Positions 28,513 to 38,192 of a stretch of 64,000 nt of DNA are shown here, piece after piece. The position numbers and the translations under genes were made by a program. The stretch is from NCBI GenBank assembly GCA_947463725.1, contig CANHRM010000002.1:1-64000 (forward strand). The letters are read 5' to 3'. Under the pieces are notes generated by a model. It searched no databases. It was not told the origin of the DNA and saw only the letters and a program-made list of their open reading frames with translations. This DNA is from Actinomycetota bacterium (lineage in GTDB: Bacteria > Actinomycetota > Actinomycetes > Nanopelagicales > Nanopelagicaceae). Every line of letters begins with the position of its first letter. Position 1 is the first letter of the stretch.

Positions 28513-29375
28513 GCGGGCCAAGTTAGCAGGGTTTGTGGCAAAGATTCGACTTGAACCGGCAGCTGACCAATACGTTCACCATCGGCATAAGCAACAGCCG
28601 AAGATTCGATTCGAACTTGCTTCGCCCGGATAACCTCAACTTGCGGGTGTTCGATATGAGTTCCTTTATATACAGTTGGGAAAACCTTGATGAATTCCAA
28701 CTTCGAAACTGGACGCAAAATCATGATGTCAAAAAGTCCATCATGTAAATCTGCGTCGGGGCATACTCGCATGCCGCCCCCATAAGAACTGCCATTTCCA
28801 ATGGCTATTAACATGGCTTCGATTTCTAACACTTTCTCATCAGCGAATATTTTGAATTCAACTGCTCTAAATTTTGGAAATTCTAGAGCTATCGCGGCGT
28901 TGTACTTAGCAGGTCCTTTAGGCCACTTCATCTTGTTTGCTCGTTCATTGACTACTGAGTCAAAACCACTTGATAATACAGCGCCAAAATACTCGCCATC
29001 TACAACCCCAACATCGACAAAGGAAGGAGCACTCGAAATTAAGTGTTCAAGATAATCAGTTAGATCGTGATTTAACCACCCTAAAGTCCGGTAGAAATCA
29101 TTGCCAGTTCCACCGGGAGCTATTGCCAATGGGACCTTAAATTCAATTGCCAGTTGCAATAAGAGATGAAATAGCCCGTCTCCCCCAACGCTAAGCAATT
29201 TTGTGGCCTCACCTTTTCGCAATGATTCACCAACAAGAGATTTGGTTTCAGCAGTGCTATTGGGTGAAATCATTCGATATGCAATTTCACGGGATTGAAG
29301 AAATCCAACTACCTGGGTGGCCAGTGAGGCGGCAGCCCCTAAGCCCGCTTTAGGATTTACAACCACCAGCCACAT
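28509..29375 (-). CDS. Diacylglycerol/lipid kinase family protein
   Basis: 288 residues. The catalytic motifs are VVVNPKAGLGAA (ATP-binding start), SVGGDGLFHLLL (GGDG) and PGGTGNDFYRTLG; the C-terminal SSYGGGMRVCPDADLHDGLF is typical of the DagK/LCB5 superfamily. It phosphorylates a lipid alcohol such as diacylglycerol, recycling it for phospholipid synthesis. It lies between tatC and helY in a tight minus-strand operon. Confidence 0.88.
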   Translation of the reverse strand: MWLVVVNPKAGLGAAASLATQVVGFLQSREIAYRMISPNSTAETKSLVGESLRKGEATKLLSVGGDGLFHLLLQLAIEFKVPLAIAPGGTGNDFYRTLGWLNHDLTDYLEHLISSAPSFVDVGVVDGEYFGAVLSSGFDSVVNERANKMKWPKGPAKYNAAIALEFPKFRAVEFKIFADEKVLEIEAMLIAIGNGSSYGGGMRVCPDADLHDGLFDIMILRPVSKLEFIKVFPTVYKGTHIEHPQVEVIRAKQVRIESSAVAYADGERIGQLPVQVESLPQTLLTWPA

Positions 29376-29397
29376 GAAGCAAACCTACCGATTCAAA

Positions 29398-30207
29398 TTA
29401 ATCTATTGGTGATGCGGATGGATCGAAATCTGCAGAATCTTGATCAATCTTCCGTTTATCTCTGCCACGATCAAGTAGCAGCGATATCAGTCCTGCTAGG
29501 AAATATAGGCAGATAAGTGGAACGGCCAGAATGCTCATCGTAATCGGATCAGAAGTGGGTGTTAACGCTGCTGCCGAGAGAGTTATTGCGAATACCCAAA
29601 TTCGCCATGGTTTCAAGATAGTGGATCCCCGCAAGAAGCCAATTAAATTAAAAGTCAGAAGAAATATTGGCAACTCAAAAGCCAAACCAAATAGCAGAAT
29701 CATTCGCAATACGAAATCTAAGTAGTCATCAAATTTAACTAGATTCGTTAGAGCATCGGGTGTGAATCCAAAGAGTACTTTTATTGCCACCGGCAAGATT
29801 AGGTATCCAATAGTGGAGCCCAATGCAAAAAATGGCGTAGCTGCGAGCAAAAAGAGAATTGAATAACGTTTTTCTTTACGGTGCAGAGCGGGAGCTATGA
29901 AAGCCCATAGCTGATAAAGCCAAACTGGTGCTGCCAAAATCAAACCACTTAAGATCGCGACTTTGATTTGCAGATTCAGCGGACCCAAGATTCCATTTAT
30001 ATAAAGTGAACCACATTCATCTGAACCGTTAGCCCTTGCTGCCGCCAGATCACAAACTGGCTTCGCAAGTTGAGTAATAATACGATCGTAGAGAACCCAG
30101 CCGGCAGTTGATGCAACCATAATGGCAACGATCGAACGGAAGAAGCGTTTGCGAAATTCTTTAAGATGTTCGAGTAAGGGCATCTTGCCTTTGTTGCGAT
30201 TGGACAT
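29398..30207 (-). CDS. tatC: Sec-independent translocase TatC
   Basis: 269 residues. Six membrane helices, the N-terminal MPLLEHLKEFRKRFFRS motif and the conserved FELPIFLLTFN segment of helix IV identify TatC, the twin-arginine signal receptor. A charged C-terminal tail (DRGRDKRKIDQDSADFD) follows. It starts 11 bases after the tatA stop. No tatB is seen; Actinobacteria often place it elsewhere. Confidence 0.96.
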   Translation of the reverse strand: MSNRNKGKMPLLEHLKEFRKRFFRSIVAIMVASTAGWVLYDRIITQLAKPVCDLAAARANGSDECGSLYINGILGPLNLQIKVAILSGLILAAPVWLYQLWAFIAPALHRKEKRYSILFLLAATPFFALGSTIGYLILPVAIKVLFGFTPDALTNLVKFDDYLDFVLRMILLFGLAFELPIFLLTFNLIGFLRGSTILKPWRIWVFAITLSAAALTPTSDPITMSILAVPLICLYFLAGLISLLLDRGRDKRKIDQDSADFDPSASPID

Positions 30208-30218
30208 AACGAGAACGA

Positions 30219-30398
30219 CTACTTAGAAGATGAGTCGTCATCTTTCTTATCGTCGTCCTTCATCTCTTTCATTTCAGATTTGAAAATACGAAGCGAACGG
30301 CCAAGTGAGCGAGCTGAATCAGGCAGTCGTTTAGCACCGAACAAAACGGCAATAACAATCAAAATTACGATTAACTCTGGACCACCGAGACTACCCAT
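30219..30398 (-). CDS. tatA: Twin-arginine translocase subunit TatA (59 aa)
   Basis: A 59-residue protein starting at ATG 30398 (AGGAG seven bases upstream) and stopping at 30219. One membrane helix ([19 protein letters not shown]) is followed by the hinge and amphipathic helix [19 protein letters not shown] and an Asp/Lys-rich tail ([12 protein letters not shown]). This is a clear TatA, somewhat shorter than the usual 70-90 residues. It is followed by tatC, as in mycobacteria. Confidence 0.95.
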   Translation of the reverse strand: MGSLGGPELIVILIVIAVLFGAKRLPDSARSLGRSLRIFKSEMKEMKDDDKKDDDSSSK

Positions 30399-30480
30399 TT
30401 GATTACTCCTTTAGATTCAACTTCTACGGGTAAACGCTAGCGCATAAAATAGCGCTTACGGCCAGATCGCTCTTTAGAAA

Positions 30481-31389
30481 TTAGTGATAATTTTCTAACG
30501 CTGCCTTGGCTCGAGCATGTACTGCGGACCTAATCTGAATTGGCTCAGTGGCTTCAATCTGTCCGGCTAGCGAGAGGACTGCTCGAGAAATCCATGAGGC
30601 GCTAAAGCCCTCAATGGAAGCGGTTTTGGAACTTACCGAAATTTGTGGCAAAAGTTCAAGGACTTGGCGGGATGCAGAGTGCACCTTGACTTCAAATTTA
30701 ATAGAAGATTCGTTGGCAGTTACAGGGCTATTCGGCCAAACTTGATCGTCAATTTCTGTGACCCTAACAATTCGATCGGCCCGAAAATTACGAATAGCTT
30801 TCGCGTTATCGCAATAACCTTGTAAATATTCATGAGTACCTGATTGAGACAGTTCATAAGGCGCAACTTGCCGCTTTGAAACTTGATCGTTAGCGACTGA
30901 ATGGTAAGTGATCTCAATCCAGCCACGACGTCGGATAGCGCGCAGGATCAATGCGCGGAATTCAGAATTCAAACTAGCTTCAATTTGAACTTGTGGCGCT
31001 GATATCAATTGTGTGCGCAATTGATCTTGCAGGTTCGTAATCTCGTTTACTAAAGAAGTATCGGTGTTACTTAGCTCCGCGCTTAACAGATCGAGACCCA
31101 TATATATGGAAAGTACTTCGGCACGATCAAGCGCTCTAGGTGCTGCGAGAGTTTCAGCGTTACGGATTGAAACGAAGCCGGATTCAAATTCGAGATCAAT
31201 TAGTTCTAGTGGGGTGTAACCAGGCAATCCACACATCCAAAGTGTATTTAGATCGTCAGTAATTTCTTTAATGGTGGTATTGAAAGTCTTTGCTAATTCC
31301 GAAATTGCAATACCTTGATGTGTTGTTAAGTAAGGAACTAAATCCAGAAGCCTTGCAGTGCGTGCTAACCCGGTATCTTGTTTAGCCAT
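30481..31389 (-). CDS. pafC: WYL-domain regulator PafC
   Basis: 302 residues. An N-terminal winged-helix region (LVPYLTTHQGIAISELAKTF) precedes a WYL domain around residues 150-240 (IEITYHSVANDQVSKRQ, YLQGYCDNAKAIRNFRADRI). In mycobacteria PafB and PafC act together to activate the LexA-independent DNA-damage response. Its start overlaps pafB by 8 bases. An AGCGC/GCGCT hairpin near 30438-30455 lies downstream, before tatA. Confidence 0.9.
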   Translation of the reverse strand: MAKQDTGLARTARLLDLVPYLTTHQGIAISELAKTFNTTIKEITDDLNTLWMCGLPGYTPLELIDLEFESGFVSIRNAETLAAPRALDRAEVLSIYMGLDLLSAELSNTDTSLVNEITNLQDQLRTQLISAPQVQIEASLNSEFRALILRAIRRRGWIEITYHSVANDQVSKRQVAPYELSQSGTHEYLQGYCDNAKAIRNFRADRIVRVTEIDDQVWPNSPVTANESSIKFEVKVHSASRQVLELLPQISVSSKTASIEGFSASWISRAVLSLAGQIEATEPIQIRSAVHARAKAALENYH

Positions 31390-32320
31390 GAATTTTCACC
31401 AGCTCTTCAAGAGCGGATATCACGGCTGTTCTTAGCGTCAGCGGCGATGAAACTATTACATCTTGCCCATGCCAAAGAACTAAACTAGTTATGTAATCAA
31501 GATCAAAAATAGGAACTTCAAGTAGATCCCAATCATCGGCAGTTTCGATAGTTGTGGCCATGCGTCGAAATTGATAGCCCGAGCCTGGGCGGACTTGTAG
31601 TACTGCCAACGGAGTTTCGATATCGGGTTCGAGTTCTGAAATTTCAAAACTTGAAGGCATTACATAACTTTGCGCTTTACCTGTTGCAGTCACAAAGCCC
31701 TGGATTCGATCTAACCGAAAATTTCTAATTGCGTCCTTTTCAGTATCTAGCCCAATTAGATACCAATGTGATTTACGGGACTGAACTCCATAAACCTGTA
31801 ATCGACGATTCAGTGCTACCCCTTGGATGTTTAGATAGTCGAACTCAATAGTGGTTAGCGAAGTGAGTGCATCTAGGGCACTTCGTAAGTTTTCATCTGC
31901 GCCAACAAGTTTTGGCGCCATTACTGGCAACTGAGATGAGTCAGTATCTAAACCAATCGAATTCAATTTACGCAACGCCTGTTGTGACAAATCAGTAAAT
32001 GCCGCATCTTGCCAAGCTTGGGCAGCTAATGAGAGCAGCGTGACTTGGGTTGGTGTTAAGTCGCGCAAGGAAAGCGCATAACTTTCCGGTCGAATTCGGT
32101 AACCCGCCTCGTCGTCGAAAAGTGGATCTAATCCCCCAACTTCGATCCGGATACCCAATTTACGAAGATCATCTTTATCGCGTTCGAACATGCGCTCTTT
32201 AGATTCAGCACTACCTTCGTATCCTTCAATGTTACGAAAAATCTCATTCTTGGTTAAATATCTCTTAGTTGCGAGTAGTGCAATTGTTAAATTTACTAAG
32301 CGCTCATTCTTCCGCGACAC
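31382..32320 (-). CDS. pafB: WYL-domain regulator PafB
   Basis: 312 residues from GTG 32320, with GGAG six bases upstream. The N-terminal helix-turn-helix (NLTIALLATKRYLTKNEIFR) is followed by a WYL domain including SHWYLIGLDTEKDAIRNFRL and a C-terminal extension. Partner of PafC. It starts inside the 3' end of trmI (17-base overlap). The proteasome genes that usually lie upstream in Actinobacteria are missing here. Confidence 0.9.
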   Translation of the reverse strand: MSRKNERLVNLTIALLATKRYLTKNEIFRNIEGYEGSAESKERMFERDKDDLRKLGIRIEVGGLDPLFDDEAGYRIRPESYALSLRDLTPTQVTLLSLAAQAWQDAAFTDLSQQALRKLNSIGLDTDSSQLPVMAPKLVGADENLRSALDALTSLTTIEFDYLNIQGVALNRRLQVYGVQSRKSHWYLIGLDTEKDAIRNFRLDRIQGFVTATGKAQSYVMPSSFEISELEPDIETPLAVLQVRPGSGYQFRRMATTIETADDWDLLEVPIFDLDYITSLVLWHGQDVIVSSPLTLRTAVISALEELVKIHG

Positions 32321-33191
32321 CGTAAGCTCCTTTCGCCGGACGACGTCTGCGAGCTAGAACTTCAACTCCCGGTGCCATGCGGCGACTAATAATTAGGAAA
32401 CCGGTATGAGCGATCATTCGCTGCTGAGGTCGCACTGCTAATCCCTCGTGATGCCAGCCGCGAATCATCGATTCATTACTTTCAGGTTCAGTGAATCGGC
32501 CATCAGCTTTGAGCGCTTCGGCAGTTGCTGATAATTGAGTAGTTGTCGCAACGTAGGCTAGAAATACTCCGCCTGGTCGTAAAACGTTCGCTGCCATATC
32601 TACACATTCCCAAGGCGCCAACATATCTAGAACAACCCGATCGAATTGATGAGAGAATTCCTGTTCTTGTACAGAACCTAGATCGCAACTCCAGTTGCTC
32701 GGTGTCTGACCAAAATAATCAGCGACATTTGCTTTAGCAATCTCAGCGAATTCCTCACGACGTTCAACTGAATGAACTAGTCCTTCAGTCCCTACTGCGC
32801 GAAGTAAGGTGATAGTTAACGCACCACTACCAACACCAGCTTCTAACACTCGGGCGCCTGGATAAATATCGGCAAACCCTAAAATGAAAGCTGCATCTTT
32901 TGGGTAAACGATGGTTGCACCGCGTGGCATGGACAACACATAGTCACCTAATAATGGTTTGAAAGCGGTGAACTTTAAGCCCGCAGTCGTGCTGATAACC
33001 GATCCTTCTGGAATCCCGACCAATTCATCGTGAACGATCCAACCTTTGTGTGTGTGCCATTCCTTGCCCGGCGTAATCGTTAAGGAGTACATCTTGCCCT
33101 TGGGGTCAGTTAATTGAATGCGATCGCCATATGTGAAAGTGCCCGCTTGCAGCGAAGCGAGAGATTTCGGAGCCGGTGTAATTTCGGACAT
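32304..33191 (-). CDS. trmI: tRNA (adenine-58 N1)-methyltransferase TrmI
   Basis: 295 residues. The N-terminal beta domain (GDRIQLTDPKGKMYSLTITP) and the SAM-binding core (PGARVLEAGVGSGALTITLL, HSVERREEFAEIAKANV, FDRVVLDMLAPWE) identify TrmI, which makes m1A58 in tRNA as a tetramer (Rv2118c). It is the first gene of the minus-strand run ending at dif and is divergent from the recB-like nuclease, with a 54-bp gap for both promoters. Confidence 0.93.
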   Translation of the reverse strand: MSEITPAPKSLASLQAGTFTYGDRIQLTDPKGKMYSLTITPGKEWHTHKGWIVHDELVGIPEGSVISTTAGLKFTAFKPLLGDYVLSMPRGATIVYPKDAAFILGFADIYPGARVLEAGVGSGALTITLLRAVGTEGLVHSVERREEFAEIAKANVADYFGQTPSNWSCDLGSVQEQEFSHQFDRVVLDMLAPWECVDMAANVLRPGGVFLAYVATTTQLSATAEALKADGRFTEPESNESMIRGWHHEGLAVRPQQRMIAHTGFLIISRRMAPGVEVLARRRRPAKGAYGVAEE

Positions 33192-33245
33192 GAACGCATC
33201 CTAGTTCAGCCAAGCTATGAAAGTCAGCCCAACTTTGTCTTACCT

Positions 33246-34016
33246 ATGGCCTATCTTGAGCAGGTGGCAAATTTGCGATTATCACCGAGTCGAGTTTCGG
33301 AATTCACTAATTGTCCACAACTCTACAAATATCGCACCATTGACAAGTTACCCGAACCCCCAAGTGTTGACGCCGAACGTGGCACTTTAGTTCACACCGT
33401 ACTTCATGATCTTTTTGAATCCCCCGCTGAACTTCGGAATCTAGAGACCGCTGTTGAATTACTGCCCTCAAGATGGCAGGCCCAGCTTGCAGCAAAACCG
33501 GATTTAGCGCCCTTGGTTAGTAATGAAAAGGAATGGATCGATCGAGCAAACGCACTTTTAGCCACTTATTTTAAATTGGAAAAACCCGAAACTTTTGAAC
33601 CGACTTTCCGTGAATTACATCTCGAATTCGATTTGAACTCTGATCTCTATCTGCACGGATATGTCGATCGATTAGATGTTGCACCAACTGGTGAAGTTCG
33701 GATTGTTGATTACAAAACTGGTAAGTCTCCGAAGCCAGGTTGGGAAGCAAAGGCTCTTTTTCAACTGCAGGTTTACGCGCTTCTCTATTACAAAACAAAT
33801 AACGTATTACCACGATTACTTCTATTGATTTATTTAGGTGATGGCGCACTCGTGCGTAGTACTCCAACAATGGCTGATCTCGCTGCCACAGAGGCAACTC
33901 TGATGCGCATTGCTAGTGAAATAAAGCTTGCTATTGAGAAAGATGTCTGGCCCACTAAGCCCTCACGTTTGTGTGATTGGTGCTTCTTTAAAGCGATCTG
34001 TCCTGCGCATACTTAA
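33246..34016 (+). CDS. RecB/Cas4-like PD-(D/E)XK exonuclease
   Basis: 256 residues from ATG 33246. SPSRVSEFTNCPQLYKYR opens the fold and GTLVHTVLHDLFE follows. The catalytic site is in LHGYVDRLDVAPTGEVRIVD and YKTGKSP. The C-terminal CDWCFFKAICPAH plus the early NCPQ Cys form the four-Cys pattern of the Fe-S cluster seen in Cas4 and AddB nucleases. It is the Rv2119 family, which sits next to trmI in mycobacteria too. No Cas genes are nearby, so a repair role is more likely. Its tail overlaps the HAD gene by 29 bases, convergently. Confidence 0.87.
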   Translation: MAYLEQVANLRLSPSRVSEFTNCPQLYKYRTIDKLPEPPSVDAERGTLVHTVLHDLFESPAELRNLETAVELLPSRWQAQLAAKPDLAPLVSNEKEWIDRANALLATYFKLEKPETFEPTFRELHLEFDLNSDLYLHGYVDRLDVAPTGEVRIVDYKTGKSPKPGWEAKALFQLQVYALLYYKTNNVLPRLLLLIYLGDGALVRSTPTMADLAATEATLMRIASEIKLAIEKDVWPTKPSRLCDWCFFKAICPAHT

Positions 34017-34671
34017 GCGTCAATTTTTCATAATTCCAGTTTGCTAGTGACGTAGTTACATCTACTCTGCCACTCTTTTCAATCGGGACAATGTGCGGAA
34101 CGGCTAAAACCCATGCACCTGAAGCTTTCGCAGCAGTAACCCCAGTTAAGGAATCCTCAAGAACTAAGGCATTGGTTATCTCATGTCCACCGCTAGAGGC
34201 AGCGAGTAAATAACCTTCTGGATCAGGCTTTGAGACCTTTACATCATTACTTGAAATAGAACGAACAAATGGACTTACCGCGAAGTTCGCTAACACTGCA
34301 TCTACAAGTGATCTCGGGCTGGCTGATACTAACGTTAACTCGACGTCATGGGATCGAAGGTCAGTTATCAACTCGATAGCTCCGGGCATGAACGGCAAGT
34401 CGCCCTTAAACTTTATAACCATTCGATCAATCATTTCTAACATCAGTGAATTACCATCACGTTTCCCGCCAATTAGGTCTGACATATAGTTTCCTACGCG
34501 ATCTAGTGGCCCGCCTAATGATGTTGCTTGATCTGATGCCAACCATTGATAACCAAATTCAGCCATCAATTCCGTTTCAGTTTCTAACCAAAGTGGCTCG
34601 GAGTCGACTAGTAGACCATCCATATCAAAGAAAACGGCGCTATAAAAATTTAGGTGCGCGTTAGTTGGCAT
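33988..34671 (-). CDS. HAD-family phosphatase (beta-PGM-like)
   Basis: 227 residues from ATG 34671, which overlaps the metH 3' end by 11 bases. HAD motif I is AVFFDMDGLLVDSEPLW, motif II LTLVSASPR, motif III KVSKPDPEGYLL and motif IV LEDSLTGVTAAK. An N-terminal cap domain suggests the beta-phosphoglucomutase/sugar-phosphatase subgroup. The substrate is unknown. Co-transcribed with metH. Confidence 0.85.
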   Translation of the reverse strand: MPTNAHLNFYSAVFFDMDGLLVDSEPLWLETETELMAEFGYQWLASDQATSLGGPLDRVGNYMSDLIGGKRDGNSLMLEMIDRMVIKFKGDLPFMPGAIELITDLRSHDVELTLVSASPRSLVDAVLANFAVSPFVRSISSNDVKVSKPDPEGYLLAASSGGHEITNALVLEDSLTGVTAAKASGAWVLAVPHIVPIEKSGRVDVTTSLANWNYEKLTLKYAQDRSL

Positions 34672-37600
34672 TGAAATATTTAGCCTCTGGGTGATGCACG
34701 ATGATGGCGCTGGTGGATTGTTCTGGGTGTAGTTGGAATTCTTCGGAAAGTTCCACGCCAATGCGTCCAGGTTCTAGCAACTCGCACAACTGAACCTGTT
34801 GTTCGATATCCGGGCAAGCTGGATAACCGAATGAGTAGCGAGAACCTCGGTAGCCTTGATCAAGAATGCCTTGTAAGTCAGGTGCATCCTCGGCACGTAC
34901 CTGCATCTCTTCACGAATTCGTTGATGCCAATATTCAGCAAGCGCCTCAGTTAATTGAACTGATAGACCGTGAAGTTCGAGATATTCACGATATTCATTC
35001 TTTGCGAATAATTCAGCTGCTGCCTTGCTAATGGTGTTTCCCATAGTTACAACATGGAATGCCACTACGTCGACTTTCCCGGAATCTTTACTAGCGAAGA
35101 AATCACTTATGCATAAACGTCGATCGCGGCGTTGACGAGGAAATGAGAAACGAGTTCGTTCCTTACCTTTATCGGGACCTTCATGATGCAGAATTACTAG
35201 TTCATTACCTTCGCTGACACATGGGAAGTACCCGTAAACAACGGCGGCTTCTAGCCAGCCTTCGGATTGAACTTGGTTTAGTAGAGCGCGCAAGCGTGGT
35301 CGGCCTTCAGTCTCGGCCATTGCTTCGTACTCACCGCGAGCGCCTTTTAGACCCCATTGACCCATAAACAAAGCGCGCTCGTCGAGCATTTCCGAATAAT
35401 CAGCTAACGGAATGCCCTTAACAATTCGCGATCCGAAGAACGGCACCTTAGGGATCTCAATATCCAGCGCTACATCGCTGCGCTTGGTATCGATTTCTTC
35501 ACTGACTTCAATATTGCGAGTGGATTTAACTTTTCGTTCGCGTAACGCTGGCAGCGCAGCCCCTGGTTCGCCTCGTTTAACCGCCATGATCGCATCCATT
35601 AAGCGCAAGCCTTCGAACGCATCTCGCGCATAGCGAACTTCACCTGGGAAAATTTCGGCTAAGTCTTGTTCGACGAAAGCACGGGTCAGAGCAGCGCCAC
35701 CCAAAACAATCGGCCATTTTTGATCTAAACCACGAGCAGTGATCTCTTCCAGATTCTCTTTCATGATCACCGTGGATTTAACTAACAGACCACTCATACC
35801 AATTGCATCGACGTTATGTTCTTGAGCAGCATCAACGATCTGATTAATCGTTTGCTTAATTCCGATGTTTACCACTTGGTAGCCGTTGTTAGACAAAATG
35901 ATGTCAACTAAATTTTTGCCAATATCGTGCACATCGCCTTTAACAGTAGCAAGCAACATTCGCCCGCGACCCTGGTCATCAGTTTTCTCCATATGTGGTT
36001 CTAGATATGCGACCGCACTTTTCATTACTTCTGCACTTTGCAGCACGAAAGGCAATTGCATTTCGCCTTTACCAAATAATTCACCAACAACTTTCATGCC
36101 TTCAAGCAAATGATCATTAATAATCTGAAGCGGTTTGATTCCATTTGTCATGGCTAAATCTAGATCGGCATCAAGTCCGACTTTCTCGCCGTCAATAATG
36201 CGTCTTTGTAATCGTTCTTCCAGAGGCAACGCCGCTAGACCAGCAGCTCGCAAGTTACGAGTCGCGGCTACTTCGACACCTTCGAATAATTGAAGAAATT
36301 CTGTTAGTGGGTCATAAGTACATTCCCCATCGGCATATGTTCGGCGATCATAAATTAGATCAAGTGCTACTTCACGGGCTCTAGCATCAATGCGAACCAT
36401 CGGCGTGATTTTGGACGGATGCACGATTGCAGAGTCAAGGCCAGCCTCAACGCATTCGTGCAGGAACACTGAGTTAAGCACGATACGAGAAGCTGCATTT
36501 AAGCCAAAGGAAACATTGCTAACGCCAAGAGTTGTTTGTACTTCTGGGAACTCAAGTTTTAAAGCACGGATAGCTTCGATTGTTTCAATGCCATCGCGTC
36601 GAGTTTCCTCTTGTCCAGTTGCTATAGGGAAAGTTAAGCAGTCAATCAGAATGTCACCGGTCGCCATCCCCCAGTTAGTTGTTAAATTAAGAATCAATCG
36701 ACGAGCTACCTTAAGTTTCCACTCTTTGGTACGTGCTTGCCCTTCTTCATCTATAGTCAATGCAACAACACTGGCTCCATGTTCGCGCACGAGTGGCATA
36801 ATCTTGGCGAAGCGCGATGTTGGCCCGTCGCCATCTTCGTAGTTAACCGAGTTAATTACACTGCGCCCGCCCAGTTGTTCAAGACCTGCTTTAAGAACAG
36901 CTGGTTCAGTTGAGTCCAAAACGATCGGCAATGTAGATGCTGTAGCAAAGCGACTAGCAAGTTCAGTCATGTCTTTGGCGCCGTCGCGACCAACATAGTC
37001 AACTGACAGATCGAGCATGTGTGCACCTTCGCGAATTTGATCGCGAGCAATTTCTACACAAGTTTGCCAGTCTTCAACAATTAGCGCATCGCGGAAAGCT
37101 CTAGAACCGTTCGCATTTGTACGTTCACCGATTGCCAAGTAAGTCTTATCTTGGCGAAATGGTACAAATTGATAAAGTGAAGACGCGCCAGGTTCAGTAA
37201 CCGGGCTACGGTCCTTGATTTGATGGCCCTTAAACTTCTCAACAACTGCAGCTAAGTGAGCTGGCGTAGTACCGCAACATCCGCCCAGAAGTGAGATGCC
37301 ATAGTCGGCAACGAAAGTATCTAGTGCGGTTGCAAGTTCTTCAGGGCCAAGCGGATATTCCGCACCTTTTTTGCCAAGAATTGGTAGACCTGCATTAGGC
37401 ATTACCGAGAGCGCGACTTTAGAATTTTGAGATAAATAGCGTAAGTGTTCTGACATCTCAGCTGGTCCAGTCGCGCAGTTAAGACCGATCAAATCGATAT
37501 CTAAAGGGGCAAGTGCGTTTAGCGCTGCGCCAATCTCAGAACCGAGCAACATTGTTCCGGTTTGTTCAACAGTTACTTGAGCAATCAAAATTACATCACG

Positions 37601-38158
37601 TTCAACTTTGGCCATCGCCGCGCGCGAACCATTGACTGCCGCCTTCGCTTGCAATAAATCTTGGGTAGTTTCGATCAAAAGCGCGTCAGATCCACCATCT
37701 AGTAAACCTTGCGCAGCAGTTTCGTAAGCGCTACGTAGAAATTCATAGGTAGTGTGACCAAGCGTTGGCAACTTTGTTCCGGGTCCAAGTGAACCTAAAA
37801 CGAAACGCGGCTTGTCGGCGGTCGAAAATTTATCCGCACACTCGCGGGCAATCTTTGCTCCCGCAAAGGCTAATTCGTAGATTCGATCTTCGATGCCGTA
37901 CTCGGCTAAGTTGGCCCAGTTTGCACCGAAGGTATTTGTTTCGATTGCATCTACGCCAACAGCTAAATATTCGTTGTGTACGCTGGCAACAATATCGGGA
38001 CGAGAAATATTCAGGATTTCGTTACAGCCCTCGTGATTTTGAAAATCTTCAAGAGTTGGATCGGCGGCTTGCAACATCGTTCCCATAGCGCCATCAGCTA
38101 TAACGATGCGCTCGGCTAACGCCTGACGAAGCAAAGAAGGCGTTTTTACGAGGCTCAT
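34661..38158 (-). CDS. metH: Cobalamin-dependent methionine synthase
   Basis: 1165 residues with all four modules. The homocysteine/zinc domain (residues 1-330) has Cys ligands in IGLNCATG and GGCCGTTP. The pterin domain (~340-620) holds YLAIGERTNANGSRAF. The B12 domain holds DVHDIGKN near residue 741, with the cobalt-binding His. The C-terminal AdoMet activation domain (~900-1165) holds RYSFGYPACPD. It transfers methyl from methyltetrahydrofolate to homocysteine. No cobalamin riboswitch fits the 34-bp upstream gap. Confidence 0.97.
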   Translation of the reverse strand: MSLVKTPSLLRQALAERIVIADGAMGTMLQAADPTLEDFQNHEGCNEILNISRPDIVASVHNEYLAVGVDAIETNTFGANWANLAEYGIEDRIYELAFAGAKIARECADKFSTADKPRFVLGSLGPGTKLPTLGHTTYEFLRSAYETAAQGLLDGGSDALLIETTQDLLQAKAAVNGSRAAMAKVERDVILIAQVTVEQTGTMLLGSEIGAALNALAPLDIDLIGLNCATGPAEMSEHLRYLSQNSKVALSVMPNAGLPILGKKGAEYPLGPEELATALDTFVADYGISLLGGCCGTTPAHLAAVVEKFKGHQIKDRSPVTEPGASSLYQFVPFRQDKTYLAIGERTNANGSRAFRDALIVEDWQTCVEIARDQIREGAHMLDLSVDYVGRDGAKDMTELASRFATASTLPIVLDSTEPAVLKAGLEQLGGRSVINSVNYEDGDGPTSRFAKIMPLVREHGASVVALTIDEEGQARTKEWKLKVARRLILNLTTNWGMATGDILIDCLTFPIATGQEETRRDGIETIEAIRALKLEFPEVQTTLGVSNVSFGLNAASRIVLNSVFLHECVEAGLDSAIVHPSKITPMVRIDARAREVALDLIYDRRTYADGECTYDPLTEFLQLFEGVEVAATRNLRAAGLAALPLEERLQRRIIDGEKVGLDADLDLAMTNGIKPLQIINDHLLEGMKVVGELFGKGEMQLPFVLQSAEVMKSAVAYLEPHMEKTDDQGRGRMLLATVKGDVHDIGKNLVDIILSNNGYQVVNIGIKQTINQIVDAAQEHNVDAIGMSGLLVKSTVIMKENLEEITARGLDQKWPIVLGGAALTRAFVEQDLAEIFPGEVRYARDAFEGLRLMDAIMAVKRGEPGAALPALRERKVKSTRNIEVSEEIDTKRSDVALDIEIPKVPFFGSRIVKGIPLADYSEMLDERALFMGQWGLKGARGEYEAMAETEGRPRLRALLNQVQSEGWLEAAVVYGYFPCVSEGNELVILHHEGPDKGKERTRFSFPRQRRDRRLCISDFFASKDSGKVDVVAFHVVTMGNTISKAAAELFAKNEYREYLELHGLSVQLTEALAEYWHQRIREEMQVRAEDAPDLQGILDQGYRGSRYSFGYPACPDIEQQVQLCELLEPGRIGVELSEEFQLHPEQSTSAIIVHHPEAKYFNAN

Positions 38159-38192
38159 TGGCGCAAGGTTACCAGTAGATAAACTTTGGTGA

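Noticed and set aside
38159-38192. Possible cobalamin or SAM riboswitch for metH/metK
   Set aside because: The gaps upstream of metH (34 bases) and metK (4 bases) are too short to hold one.
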